This document shows, piece after piece, positions 7,914 to 16,271 of a stretch of 64,000 nucleotides of DNA. The position numbers and the translations under genes are program-made. The notes beneath the pieces are model-generated. The model was given only the letters and a program-made list of their open reading frames with translations. It did no database searches and had not been told where the DNA came from. Positions within the stretch are counted from its first letter, which is position 1. Each line of letters starts with the position of its first letter. The stretch is from assembly GCF_036421915.1 (NCBI RefSeq), contig NZ_JAZGOM010000005.1, one strand, 5' to 3'. The stretch comes from Georgenia_A wangjunii. Its GTDB lineage: Bacteria > Actinomycetota > Actinomycetes > Actinomycetales > Actinomycetaceae.

Positions 7914-10900
7914 GTGGTCGAGACGCAGGCGGGTGAGCAGTGGTCCGGCCTTCCGAGCGACCACGAGATCCGCCGGGTCTTCGGCGCACCGACGTACGAG
8001 CGCGCCGCCGCGTACGTCCGGGCGGGCCGCGTCTCCCAGCTCCACGGCAGCCCGAGCGGGGGCGCCATCCTCGCCACGGTCGCCGGCAGCCGTCCCTCCC
8101 CGTACCAGGCCGTCGCGCTCCTCGGTGGCCGTGCCGGCACCCTCCTGAGCGGGCGCTGCACGTGCCCGGTCGCCGTCGACTGCAAGCACGTCGCCGCGGT
8201 CCTCATCGCCGCCCGGGCAGATGCGGACCGGCCCGACGCCGAGGCCACCCCCCGCCCGGCCTGGGAGCGCGCCCTCGCCGGTGTCATCGGCGGGCCCGAG
8301 CCGGAGGACGGCGCCGGCACCCCGCTTGGTCTGCTGTTCGAGCCGTTCTCCCGCGGGGCGCCGGACGCGCGGCACCTGCGCATGCGCCCCGTCGTCCCCG
8401 GCCGCAAGACCGCGTGGGTGCGTCAGGGCGTGTCGTGGCGGAGCCTCGAGTTCGACTACTCCCGCCGTTACTCCGTCCGTCAGCGCGAGGCGCTCGACGA
8501 CCTGGCCCAGACTCACCGCGGCCGGAGCCACTACTACTACGGCGACGCCGAGGTCGAGCTCGACAACTTCGGGCCCGAGCTGTGGCCCCTGCTCCGTGAG
8601 GTGGTCGCCTCCGGCGTGACGCTCGTGCCCCACAAGACGCTCGGCGGGACCGTCACGGTGGCGGTGCGGCCCGCCGAGGTCGCACTCGACCTCACTCAGC
8701 CCGACCCGGAGGCGGATGCCGTCCTCGCGCCGTCGATCACGCTCGACGGCGCCGTCCTGCGGGGCCGCGTCGCCCTCGTGGGCGAGCCCGCCCACGGGCT
8801 CGTCGCCTACGGCGCGAAGGAGGGCCTCGTCCTCGCGGCGCTGAGCGCGCCCGTCAGCCCGCAGGTGGCCGAGCTCCTCGCGGGTGACCGCCTGCGCATC
8901 CCGCCGGACGACGTCGACCGGTTCGTCCGCGAGTACTACCCGAGCCTGCGCCAGGTCGTCACCGTCACGTCCTCCGACGAGACGGTCGACCTGCCCGAGA
9001 TCACCCCTCCTCGCCTGGGGCTGCGCCTCACCTACGCGGACGGTCACCGGCTCAGCCTCGCGTGGTCGTTCCGGTACGAGGTCGCGGGAAAGGTGGAAGC
9101 GGTCCCGCTCGGCGGGCCCGGTCCCGCCGCCGTCGCGCGCGACCACGACGGCGAGCAGCGGCTCCTGCGCGACCTCCGGCTGCCCGCGCACCTCCCCCAG
9201 CTCCGAGGACCGGCACCTGAGCACGCCCTCGTCGCCGGCGTCGACCTGCGCGGCGTCGACGCCGCCGTCTTCACCGAGGACGTCCTGCCCGAGCTGCGGG
9301 CGCAGGACGACGTCGTCATCGACGTCGTCGGCACCGTGCCCGACTACCGGCTCGAGGAGAGCGCTCCCGTCATCCGCGTCTCGGCGACGGACTCCGACGA
9401 CGCCGACTGGTTCGACCTCGGCGTCAGCGTCGATCTCAACGGCGAGCACGTCCCGTTCCGCAACCTCTTCGTCGCCCTCGCCCGCGGTGACACCCACCTC
9501 GTCCTCCTCTCGGGGACGTACTTCCGCATCGACACCCCCGAGCTCGACCAGCTGCGCCGCCTCATCGCGGAGGCCCGCGAGCTGACCGACCGCCCTTCCG
9601 ACAACCTCCAGATCAGCACCTTCCAGGTGGGGCTGTGGGACGAGCTGCGCGAGCTCGGCGTCGTCGACGCGCAGAGCCGGCGGTGGGAGGAGCGCGTCGC
9701 GCGCCTGCTCGCGGCGGAGGACCCCGGTGACGCACCGCCGCCCGCCGGGCTCGATGCCGAGCTGCGCCCGTACCAGCTCGACGGCTACCGCTGGCTGAGC
9801 TACCTCATGGACGCCGGGCTCGGGGGCATCCTCGCCGACGACATGGGCCTCGGGAAGACGGTCCAGACCCTCGCCGCCATCTGCCGCACCCAGGAGGCGG
9901 GCCGGTTGACCGCCCCCGTCCTCGTCGTCGCGCCCACGAGCGTCGTCTCCGGCTGGGCGAACGAGGCGGCCCGGTTCGCCCCGGGCCTCAGCGTCACGAC
10001 GGTCTCCCAGACGCAGAACAAGAGCGGCGTCCTGCTGTCGGAGCACGTGGCGGGCAGCGACGTCGTCGTCACGTCGTACGCGCTCTTCCGCATCGACGAG
10101 GCCGCCTATGCGGGGCTCCCCTGGAGCGGGCTCGTCCTTGACGAGGCCCAGTTCGTCAAGAACCACCAGGCGAAGACGTACCAGTGCGCGCGCAAGCTCA
10201 ACGCTCCTTTCAAGCTCGCCATCTCCGGCACGCCGCTCGAGAACAGCCTCATGGACCTGTGGTCGCTCCTGTCGATCGTCGCGCCCGGGATGTTCCCCGA
10301 CCCCAAGCACTTCGCCGAGACGTACCGCAAGCCGATCGAGAGCGGGAGCAGCCCCGAGCTCCTCGCCGCGCTCCGCCGTCGCATCGGGCCGTTCATCCGG
10401 CGCCGGACCAAGGAGCAGGTCGTCACCGAGCTCCCGCCCAAGCAGGAGCAGGTCCTCACCGTCACGCTCAACCCGCGCCACCAGAAGATCTACCAGACGC
10501 ACCTCCAGCGGGAGCGGCGCAAGATCCTCGGGCTCATCGACGACATGGACAAGAACCGGTTCACGATCTTCCGGTCGCTCACCCTGCTGCGGCAGCTCAG
10601 CCTCGACCCCGCGCTCGTCGACGAGAAGTACGCGGGCGTCAGCTCGAGCAAGGCCGACGCCTTCCTCGAGAACCTCGAGGAGGTCATCAGCGGCGGTCAC
10701 CGCGCCCTCGTCTTCAGCCAGTTCACGAGCTTCCTCGGCACGGTCCGCACCCGGCTCGAGGCCGCAGGGGTGGACTACGTCTACCTCGACGGGCGCACCC
10801 GCGACCGCGCGCGCCGGATCGAGGAGTTCAAGACCGGCACGGCGCCGGTGTTCCTCATCAGCCTCAAGGCGGGCGGCTTCGGCCTCAACCTCACCGAGGC

Positions 10901-11150
10901 GGACTACTGCTTCGTCCTCGACCCCTGGTGGAACCCGGCCGTCGAGACCCAGGCCGTCGACCGCGCGCACCGCATCGGCCAGGACAAGACCGTCATGGTC
11001 TACCGGCTCGTCGCGGCCGGGACGATCGAGGAGAAGGTCATGGAGCTCAAGGCACGCAAGCAGGGCCTCTTCGACCGCGTCATGGACGACGACGCCCTGC
11101 TGTCCTCGCCCATGTCCGCCGACGACATCCGCGGCCTCCTCGCGGGGTAG
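7914..11150 (+). CDS. SWIM zinc-finger SNF2-family DEAD/DEAH-like helicase
   Basis: 1078 residues from GTG 7914. An N-terminal SWIM zinc finger is clear: CTCPVAVDCKH, ligands Cys82, Cys84, Cys89 and His91. A long central region of about 500 residues, commonly found in bacterial SNF2 proteins, follows. The ATPase core has Walker A DMGLGKT (Lys648), DEAQ box at 743-746, SGTPLEN (motif III), then the second RecA lobe with VFSQFTSFL, FLISLKAGGFGLNLTEAD and the HRIGQ motif. It acts as an ATP-driven DNA translocase, likely in chromatin remodelling, repair or transcription recycling. The substrate is unknown. The frame could start further upstream at 7668, but the extra residues are low-complexity and the promoter at 7901 favours 7914. 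It stands alone, convergent with a WYL regulator. Confidence 0.93.
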   Translation: MVETQAGEQWSGLPSDHEIRRVFGAPTYERAAAYVRAGRVSQLHGSPSGGAILATVAGSRPSPYQAVALLGGRAGTLLSGRCTCPVAVDCKHVAAVLIAARADADRPDAEATPRPAWERALAGVIGGPEPEDGAGTPLGLLFEPFSRGAPDARHLRMRPVVPGRKTAWVRQGVSWRSLEFDYSRRYSVRQREALDDLAQTHRGRSHYYYGDAEVELDNFGPELWPLLREVVASGVTLVPHKTLGGTVTVAVRPAEVALDLTQPDPEADAVLAPSITLDGAVLRGRVALVGEPAHGLVAYGAKEGLVLAALSAPVSPQVAELLAGDRLRIPPDDVDRFVREYYPSLRQVVTVTSSDETVDLPEITPPRLGLRLTYADGHRLSLAWSFRYEVAGKVEAVPLGGPGPAAVARDHDGEQRLLRDLRLPAHLPQLRGPAPEHALVAGVDLRGVDAAVFTEDVLPELRAQDDVVIDVVGTVPDYRLEESAPVIRVSATDSDDADWFDLGVSVDLNGEHVPFRNLFVALARGDTHLVLLSGTYFRIDTPELDQLRRLIAEARELTDRPSDNLQISTFQVGLWDELRELGVVDAQSRRWEERVARLLAAEDPGDAPPPAGLDAELRPYQLDGYRWLSYLMDAGLGGILADDMGLGKTVQTLAAICRTQEAGRLTAPVLVVAPTSVVSGWANEAARFAPGLSVTTVSQTQNKSGVLLSEHVAGSDVVVTSYALFRIDEAAYAGLPWSGLVLDEAQFVKNHQAKTYQCARKLNAPFKLAISGTPLENSLMDLWSLLSIVAPGMFPDPKHFAETYRKPIESGSSPELLAALRRRIGPFIRRRTKEQVVTELPPKQEQVLTVTLNPRHQKIYQTHLQRERRKILGLIDDMDKNRFTIFRSLTLLRQLSLDPALVDEKYAGVSSSKADAFLENLEEVISGGHRALVFSQFTSFLGTVRTRLEAAGVDYVYLDGRTRDRARRIEEFKTGTAPVFLISLKAGGFGLNLTEADYCFVLDPWWNPAVETQAVDRAHRIGQDKTVMVYRLVAAGTIEEKVMELKARKQGLFDRVMDDDALLSSPMSADDIRGLLAG

Positions 11151-11286
11151 GGGTGCCGGGGCGCCGCCTGCCAGTGCGAGTCGTCGCGCCCGCGCCGCTG
11201 CCTCGCCGACCGCGCGGCGCGCGTCCGGGGTCCGGGGCGTGCGGCGTGCGGCGTGCGGGTGCGGCGTCAGCCCACACCGCTCCCGC

Positions 11287-12243
11287 TCACACCGCCTGGG
11301 CGAGCCGCTCCCGCAGCGTCGCGACGGCGGCGGCCGCCTCGGGCGGGCACGTGAGCGTCCACGTCATGCCCGGCGGGATCCACAGGAGCGCGGAGAGGAG
11401 CTCGGGGATCGAGTTCCCACCGATCGGCCAGTCGACCGTGCCCGCCGCCGTCTCGGACGACCCGCTCGCCCACACGCCGAAGTGGGCGCGCACCTCCTCG
11501 AGCGACGCCTGGAGGTGGACGACGGCCTCGTACCGGTGCGGCACCGAGCTGTGCGCCACCTGGACGAACTCGGCGGCGTCGGCCGCGGGCAGGTCCCGCG
11601 GGGCGAACCGCGCCCCGGTGCCGAGGAGGTCGGTCATGCGGTCGATCCGGAACGTGCGCCAATCCGCACGGTTGACGTCCCACGCGACGAAGTACCAGCG
11701 GCGGCCGTGCGGGACGAGCGAGTGCGGCTCGACGTGGCGGGCCGACTCAGCACCGGCCGCATCGGTGTACCGGAAGCGCAGCCGCTCGTGGTCCCGGCAC
11801 GTGAGCGCCAGCTGGGCGAGGATGCTCGCCGCGACGTGGGCGTCCGGGCGCACCGACGGGATCGTGTACTCCTGCAGCGCGGACACGCGGCGCCGCAGGT
11901 TCCGCGGCAGGAGCTGCTCGATCTTCGCCAGGGCACTGAGCGACGTCTGGTCGCCGTCACCGACACCCTGGACCGCCGCCGTGCGCAGGCCGACGGCGAC
12001 GGCGACCGCCTCGTCGTCGTCGAGCAGCAGGGGCGGCAGGAGGCCCCCGCTCTCGAGCTGGTAGCCCCCGCCGGCCCCCGGCTGGGCGACGACGCGGTAA
12101 CCGAGCTCGCGCAGGCGCTCGACGTCGCGCCGCAGCGTGCGAGCGCCGACCTCGAGGCGCTCGGCCAGCTCAGCGCCGGACCAGAAGCGATGGGTCTGCA
12201 GGAGGGAGAGGAGCCGCAGGGCGCGCGCCGTCGGATCGGACAT
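11287..12243 (-). CDS. HTH/WYL-domain transcriptional regulator
   Basis: 318 residues. The N-terminal DeoR/HTH_11-type helix-turn-helix is visible in residues 1-60 (RALRLLSLLQTHRFWSGAEL, ARTLRRDVERLRELGY). A wing with GGGYQLESGG and the WYL domain near residues 140-220 follow, with RFRYTDAAG, EPHSLVPHGRRWYFVAWDV and DWRTFRIDRMTD. A WCX-type C-terminal domain completes the protein. WYL proteins sense ligands, often nucleic-acid-related, and repress or activate neighbouring genes. It is divergent from a DrrAB-like exporter with 63 bp between start codons, so it probably controls that exporter and itself. The ATG at 12243 lies 7 bases after a TAAATT -10 box, indicating a leaderless message. Confidence 0.9.
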   Translation of the reverse strand: MSDPTARALRLLSLLQTHRFWSGAELAERLEVGARTLRRDVERLRELGYRVVAQPGAGGGYQLESGGLLPPLLLDDDEAVAVAVGLRTAAVQGVGDGDQTSLSALAKIEQLLPRNLRRRVSALQEYTIPSVRPDAHVAASILAQLALTCRDHERLRFRYTDAAGAESARHVEPHSLVPHGRRWYFVAWDVNRADWRTFRIDRMTDLLGTGARFAPRDLPAADAAEFVQVAHSSVPHRYEAVVHLQASLEEVRAHFGVWASGSSETAAGTVDWPIGGNSIPELLSALLWIPPGMTWTLTCPPEAAAAVATLRERLAQAV

Positions 12244-12306
12244 ACCAGAAAATTTACGCCGCACCGCGGACAGGATGTGACCGCAATGCTGCCTAGTCTC
12301 GTTGCC
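12244..12306. promoter_or_regulatory. back-to-back leaderless promoters between WYL regulator and ABC exporter
   Basis: On the minus strand TAAATT lies 7 bases before the regulator ATG (12243). On the plus strand TAGTCT (12294-12299) lies 7 bases before the exporter ATG (12307). The upstream halves of the two promoters must overlap in the 63 bp, so binding by one protein could block both. No long palindrome is obvious. Confidence 0.55.
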
Positions 12307-13515
12307 ATGACCGCACCCATCATCAGCGCCCGCGGGCTGAGCAAGCACTTCCGCGGACCGAACAAGACGACCGTCGTCGCCGTCGACGACCTCACGATGG
12401 ACATCACGCCCGGTTCTCTCACCGCCTTCCTCGGCCCGAACGGCGCCGGGAAGTCGACCTCCCTGCGCATGCTGACCACCCTGCTCGAGCCGACCGGCGG
12501 CCGGGGGAGCGTGTGCGGCTACGACATCGCCACCCACCCCGCCGAGGTCCGCGCGCGCATCGGCTACATCGGGCAGAAGAACGGCGCCGGGCAGTACTAC
12601 CGCGTCCGGGACGAGCTCATGAGCCAGGGCGCCCTCTACGGGCTCAGCCGCGCCGAGCGCAAGCGGCGCGTCGACGAGCTCATCGACATCCTCGACCTCG
12701 GCGAGCTCGCCAAGCGCCCGACGATGAAGCTCTCCGGCGGCCAGCGCCGCCGGGTCGACATCGCCCTCGGCCTCATCCCCGCGCCGCAGCTCCTCTTCCT
12801 CGACGAGCCGTCGACCGGCCTCGACCCGCAGTCGCGGGCGCACCTGTGGCAGCACATCCTCAGCCTGCGCGACCGGTACGAGATGACGCTCCTGCTGACG
12901 ACGCACTACCTCGACGAGGCGGACCAGTTCGCCGAGCGCGTCATGGTCGTCGACCACGGCCGGATCATCGCCGACGACACGGCGCCGCGCCTCAAGGCCG
13001 AGCTTGCCGGTGACCGCATCACACTGACCGTCGCCGGGGACCCCTCGGTGGCCCCGGGCAGCTCTCGCGACGGGACGACGGCGTCACTCACCGAGGTCCT
13101 GCGCGGCGCCGCCGCCCGGTCCGGGATGGCCGACGCCGCGGTGACGGCCACGGACACCCCCGAGGGGCAGCGCGTCGTCGTCACGGTCAACGAGGGCGAC
13201 CGTGTGCTCCCGCGCCTCCTCGCCGAGCTCGCCGCCGAGGGCCACCGGGTCCTCGCGGCCGAGCTGGCCCGGCCCACGCTCGACGACGTCTTCCTCAACC
13301 TCACCGGCCGCAGCCTCCGCGAGGACCGGCCCGGTACGCCCGAGGCGGAGCCGGTGGACCCGGCCGGAACCGCAGGCGCCGCGCCCGCCGTCCCGGCGGC
13401 CGGTCAGCCCGCCACCGCCGGCCACCCCGTCGCCGCCGCCGGCCACCCCGTCACCACGCAGTGCCCCGCCTCACCGGCGTCCACGACGCCCCCGACCGCA
13501 GGAGCCCGCTCATGA
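12307..13515 (+). CDS. ABC transporter ATP-binding protein, DrrA-type exporter
   Basis: 402 residues. Walker A is GPNGAGKST near residue 45, the signature is LSGGQRRRVDIALGL, Walker B is LLFLDEPSTGLDP and the switch His is in LLTTHYLDEAD. The sequence before the C-terminus (RPTLDDVFLNLTGRSLRED) is the DrrA/NodI-type C-terminal motif of exporters that pump drugs or lipids. About 65 extra residues form a low-complexity tail of Pro/Ala/Gly with repeated GHPV. Its stop overlaps the permease start (ATGA), so the pair is translationally coupled. The substrate cannot be read from sequence. The divergent WYL regulator is the likely controller. Confidence 0.92.
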   Translation: MTAPIISARGLSKHFRGPNKTTVVAVDDLTMDITPGSLTAFLGPNGAGKSTSLRMLTTLLEPTGGRGSVCGYDIATHPAEVRARIGYIGQKNGAGQYYRVRDELMSQGALYGLSRAERKRRVDELIDILDLGELAKRPTMKLSGGQRRRVDIALGLIPAPQLLFLDEPSTGLDPQSRAHLWQHILSLRDRYEMTLLLTTHYLDEADQFAERVMVVDHGRIIADDTAPRLKAELAGDRITLTVAGDPSVAPGSSRDGTTASLTEVLRGAAARSGMADAAVTATDTPEGQRVVVTVNEGDRVLPRLLAELAAEGHRVLAAELARPTLDDVFLNLTGRSLREDRPGTPEAEPVDPAGTAGAAPAVPAAGQPATAGHPVAAAGHPVTTQCPASPASTTPPTAGARS

Positions 13516-14318
13516 CCACCGCAACGGCCGCACCGCACGAGACGCTCGGGCGTGACGCGCGCCCGGCCGGCGTCCTCCAGGACACCGCCAACGTCTTCGT
13601 CCGAGAGCTCAAGCCGGTCATCCGCGACCCCTTCAGCCTCGTCTTCTCGCTCATGCAGCCGCTCGTGTTCCTCGCCTTCTTCGGCCCGCTCCTCAGCGGG
13701 ATGACCGGGCTGCCGCTCGCCGAGTCGTTCCAGTGGTTCGTCCCCGGCATCATCGTCATGATCGCGCTGTTCGGGACGGCGATGACCGGCTCGAACCTCC
13801 TCTTCGAGATCCAGGGCGGCTCGCACGAGCGCATGCTCGTCGCACCCGTGGCGCGGTCCGCGCTCATGGTGGGGCGGGCACTGAAGGAGATGGTGCCGCT
13901 CGTCGTCCAGGCGATCGTCATCACCGCCGTGGCCTCGTTGTTCGGCTTCCGGCCGTCCATCCCGGGGATGGCTCTCGGGCTCGTCGTCCTCGCCGTCTTC
14001 GGCCTGGGCTTCGGGGCGCTCAGCTACGCGCTGGCGATCGCCTCCCGCGAGCGCGACTGGATGTTCTGGACCGTGCAGCAAGGGCTGCTCTTCCCGCTCA
14101 TGATCCTGTCCGGGATGCTGCTGCCGCTCGACGCCGCCCCCCGGTGGATGCAGGTCCTCGCCACCGCCAACCCGCTCACCTACATGGTCGACGCCGAGCG
14201 CGCCCTCTTCAACGGGGCCTTCAGCGACGCGGCGGTCTGGCAGGGGGCGCTGGCGGCGTCGCTCCTCGCCGCGCTCGGGCTCACCGTCGGCATCCGCGCC
14301 ATGCGGCACAGCATCTGA
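13512..14318 (+). CDS. ABC-2 type transporter permease, DrrB-like
   Basis: 268 residues with six predicted hydrophobic segments, including FSLVFSLMQPLVFLAFFGPLL, WFVPGIIVMIALFGTAM, VVQAIVITAVASLFGF and ALGLVVLAVFGLGFGAL. The region LMILSGMLLPLDAAPRWMQ followed by ANPLTYMVDAERALF is the conserved ABC-2 permease signature. It begins inside the stop of the ATPase gene (ATGA overlap), so the two form one exporter. A strong hairpin follows at 14329-14364. Confidence 0.92.
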   Translation: MTTATAAPHETLGRDARPAGVLQDTANVFVRELKPVIRDPFSLVFSLMQPLVFLAFFGPLLSGMTGLPLAESFQWFVPGIIVMIALFGTAMTGSNLLFEIQGGSHERMLVAPVARSALMVGRALKEMVPLVVQAIVITAVASLFGFRPSIPGMALGLVVLAVFGLGFGALSYALAIASRERDWMFWTVQQGLLFPLMILSGMLLPLDAAPRWMQVLATANPLTYMVDAERALFNGAFSDAAVWQGALAASLLAALGLTVGIRAMRHSI

Positions 14319-14328
14319 GCGCGGCACG

Positions 14329-14364
14329 CCGGAGGCCGGGGCGCATGCGCGTCCCGGCCTCCGG
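14329..14364. terminator. bidirectional hairpin terminator between convergent genes
   Basis: Arms 14329-14344 and 14349-14364 pair over 16 bp with a single G-U-type mismatch around loop ATGC. It sits just after the permease stop and just before the end of the convergent SRPBCC gene, so it can end both transcripts. No T tract. Confidence 0.75.
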
Positions 14365-14372
14365 AGGCAGGG

Positions 14373-14834
14373 TCAGCTGGGGTTCTCGACGTTCCCGCGC
14401 CAGGCGCCCGTCTCGGTCCCGCGGCTCTCGATGAACTTCTTGAAGCGCTTGGCGTCGGCCTTGACCTGACGGTCGTCGACCCCGACGACGGCGCCCGCCT
14501 TCTCGACGAGCCCCTCGGGCTTCCAGTCCATCTGGATCATGACGCGCGTCGTCGTGTCGCTGAGGCGGTGGAAGGTGACGACCCCGGCGTGGTGCGTCTC
14601 GCCGCCCGTCGTCTTCCACGCGACCCGCTCGTCGGGGTGCTGCTCGGTGATCTCGGTGTCGAACTCGCGGGTGACGCCACCGATCGTCGTCACCCAGTGG
14701 TTGTGCGTGTCGTCGATCTGGGTGATGGAGTCGACGCCGTCCATGAACTCGGGGAACGACTCGAACTGCGTCCACTGGTCGTAGACCGTGCGCACGGGCA
14801 CGTCGACGTCGATGGACTCTTCTACGCGGCTCAT
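14373..14834 (-). CDS. SRPBCC-family (START/polyketide-cyclase-like) protein
   Basis: 153 residues. The opening MSRVEESIDVDVPVRTVYDQ and WTQFESFPEFMDGV are typical of the SRPBCC ligand-binding fold (cyclase/dehydrase, COG5637-like), and RVMIQMDWKPEGLVEKAGA is the C-terminal strand-helix part. These proteins bind a hydrophobic ligand in a helix-grip cavity. Substrates are rarely known, and stress-related expression is often reported. ATG 14834 is chosen over an upstream in-frame start because GAGGTCC lies just before it and the family starts here. It stands alone on the minus strand, ending at the shared hairpin. Confidence 0.85.
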   Translation of the reverse strand: MSRVEESIDVDVPVRTVYDQWTQFESFPEFMDGVDSITQIDDTHNHWVTTIGGVTREFDTEITEQHPDERVAWKTTGGETHHAGVVTFHRLSDTTTRVMIQMDWKPEGLVEKAGAVVGVDDRQVKADAKRFKKFIESRGTETGAWRGNVENPS

Positions 14835-14948
14835 CGGGACCTCTTCCTTCGCTTCTGGCTCGGTCGCCCCTTGCCTATCAGCGTGCCGCTCCACCCGCGA
14901 CCGGAGCACCCGACGGCAAAGGTCTGAGCGGGACGACGCGGGAGCGCC

Positions 14949-15557
14949 TCACTCGAGCGGGAAGGAGCCTGTGGCGACCTCGCCGGCCGGCTCGTAGGTG
15001 CTCATGACGACTCCGGTGCTCGAGACGGTGCTCGACAGGAGCCGGAGCGCGGCGGGCCCCGTCGCCTCGGTGAAGAGGCGCTTGCCGGACCCGAGGACGA
15101 GCGGGAAGACGAGGAGCCGGAACCTGTCGACGAGCCCGTGCCGGATGAGCGTCTGCAGCAGGTCGCCGCTGCCGTGGACCTGGAGCTCGGGCCCCTCCTC
15201 CCGCTTGAGCGCGGCGACCCCCTCCGCGACGTCGCCCTCGAGAAGGACCGACCGGTCCCAGCCCAGCGTCGGGCGGCCCCGTGAGGCGACGTACTTCGTC
15301 GCCGCGTTGAGCTCCTCGGCGCCGCCCTCGGTGGAGCGCGGCCAGTACGCGGCGAAGGTGTCGTACGTCTTGCGGCCGAGGACGAGGTCGAACGGACCCG
15401 TCATGAACTCCCCCATGAACGCGTCCATGGCCTCGTCCCAGTAGGGCACCGTCCAGCCGCCGTGGGCGAACCCGCCCGCGAGGTCCTCCTCCGGCCCACC
15501 GGGCGCCTGCATCACGCCGTCGAGGCTGACGAACATGCTCATGACCAGCTCACGCAC
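14949..15557 (-). CDS. dihydrofolate-reductase-like (RibD C-terminal domain) protein
   Basis: 202 residues. MRELVMSMFVSLDGVMQAPG is the standard start of the actinobacterial DHFR/RibD_C family. DLVLGRKTYDTFAAYWP near residues 57-73 and LQVHGSGDLLQTLIRHGLVD followed by LLVFPLVLGSGKRLF carry the NADPH-binding elements. These are NADPH-dependent reductases of unknown substrate and are not the housekeeping DHFR. It lies 80 bp downstream of a MarR regulator on the same strand, so the two may form a small regulated unit. Confidence 0.88.
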   Translation of the reverse strand: MRELVMSMFVSLDGVMQAPGGPEEDLAGGFAHGGWTVPYWDEAMDAFMGEFMTGPFDLVLGRKTYDTFAAYWPRSTEGGAEELNAATKYVASRGRPTLGWDRSVLLEGDVAEGVAALKREEGPELQVHGSGDLLQTLIRHGLVDRFRLLVFPLVLGSGKRLFTEATGPAALRLLSSTVSSTGVVMSTYEPAGEVATGSFPLE

Positions 15558-15637
15558 AAGTGTCTCCTTCGGTGCGGTCGCGCCCAGACGGCGCGCTCAC
15601 CCCTACCGACCGCCGCCCGCGCCGAAACTCATCGGGG

Positions 15638-16120
15638 TCAGAGCCCTCGCTGGGCGTCCCGCAGCTTCCGCGCGAGCCGGCCGAGCTCGGCGAGCTCGTC
15701 CTCGCCCAGCGCTCCGCCGACGTACCGGCGGATCGACCGCACGTGCGCGCGGCCGATCGTCTGCTGCAGCTCGGCCCCCGCCTCCGTGAGCGCGACGAGC
15801 ACGCCCCGTGCGTCGTCGGGCGCGGGGACGCGGCGCACGAGGCCCTTCGCCGAGAGCCGGTCCACCATCCGGCTCAGGCTGGGCTGGCTGAGGAGGATGA
15901 GCTCGTTGAGCTCACGCATCCGCATCCCCTCACCCGTGCCGAGGCTGAGCTGGAAGAGGACGTCGTACTCGCGCGTGGCGAGCGGCTCGAAGTTGCCGTC
16001 ACGCTCGAACCGCCGCATGAGCGTCACCTGCGCGCGGAAGAGCTCCTCCCACGCCTCCGCCGCGGCTCGCGTCCCGGAGTGGCGCGCACCCGCGCTCGCG
16101 TCGCGCTCGTCGTCGGCCAT
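15638..16120 (-). CDS. MarR-family transcriptional regulator
   Basis: 160 residues. The winged helix is clear: MRMRELNELILLSQPSLSRM holds the recognition helix and RLSAKGLVRRVPAPDDARGV the wing with the D-x-R motif. Long N- and C-terminal helices for dimerisation surround it. AAGGAG precedes the ATG at 16120, and AACCTA (16156-16161) on the forward strand would be a TAGGTT -10 box for this gene. It probably controls the downstream DHFR-like reductase. The ligand is unknown. It is divergent from gnd. Confidence 0.88.
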   Translation of the reverse strand: MADDERDASAGARHSGTRAAAEAWEELFRAQVTLMRRFERDGNFEPLATREYDVLFQLSLGTGEGMRMRELNELILLSQPSLSRMVDRLSAKGLVRRVPAPDDARGVLVALTEAGAELQQTIGRAHVRSIRRYVGGALGEDELAELGRLARKLRDAQRGL

Positions 16121-16220
16121 CGTGCTCCTTGGTCGTCGTCGCCACCCGTCACCTCAACCTACGACCCGCCGCGTCATTCTCACCAGGAGGTTGGTCCGGA
16201 CGTTTCGCGCGTCCTCGCCC

Positions 16221-16226
16221 TAGAGT
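16221..16226 (+). promoter_or_regulatory. -10 box of gnd
   Basis: TAGAGT lies 46 bases before the gnd ATG. A TTGGTC at 16191 is too far away (24 bases) to be its -35. The leader carries AGGAGGA before the start, so this message is not leaderless. Confidence 0.4.
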
Positions 16227-16271
16227 CGGTGGCGAGACACGGACCCGACCGTTTTGCAGGAGGACATCTCA

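Noticed and set aside
7845..10970. A 1041-codon minus-strand frame opposite the SNF2 helicase
   Set aside because: It is antisense to clear helicase motifs and has the Asp/Glu/Arg/Val composition of a GC-rich antisense shadow.
10108..12306. A 733-codon open frame on the plus strand before the exporter ATPase start
   Set aside because: It runs through the SNF2 gene in the wrong frame and opposite the WYL gene, with arginine/serine/alanine-rich shadow sequence. Only the part from 12307 is a real protein.
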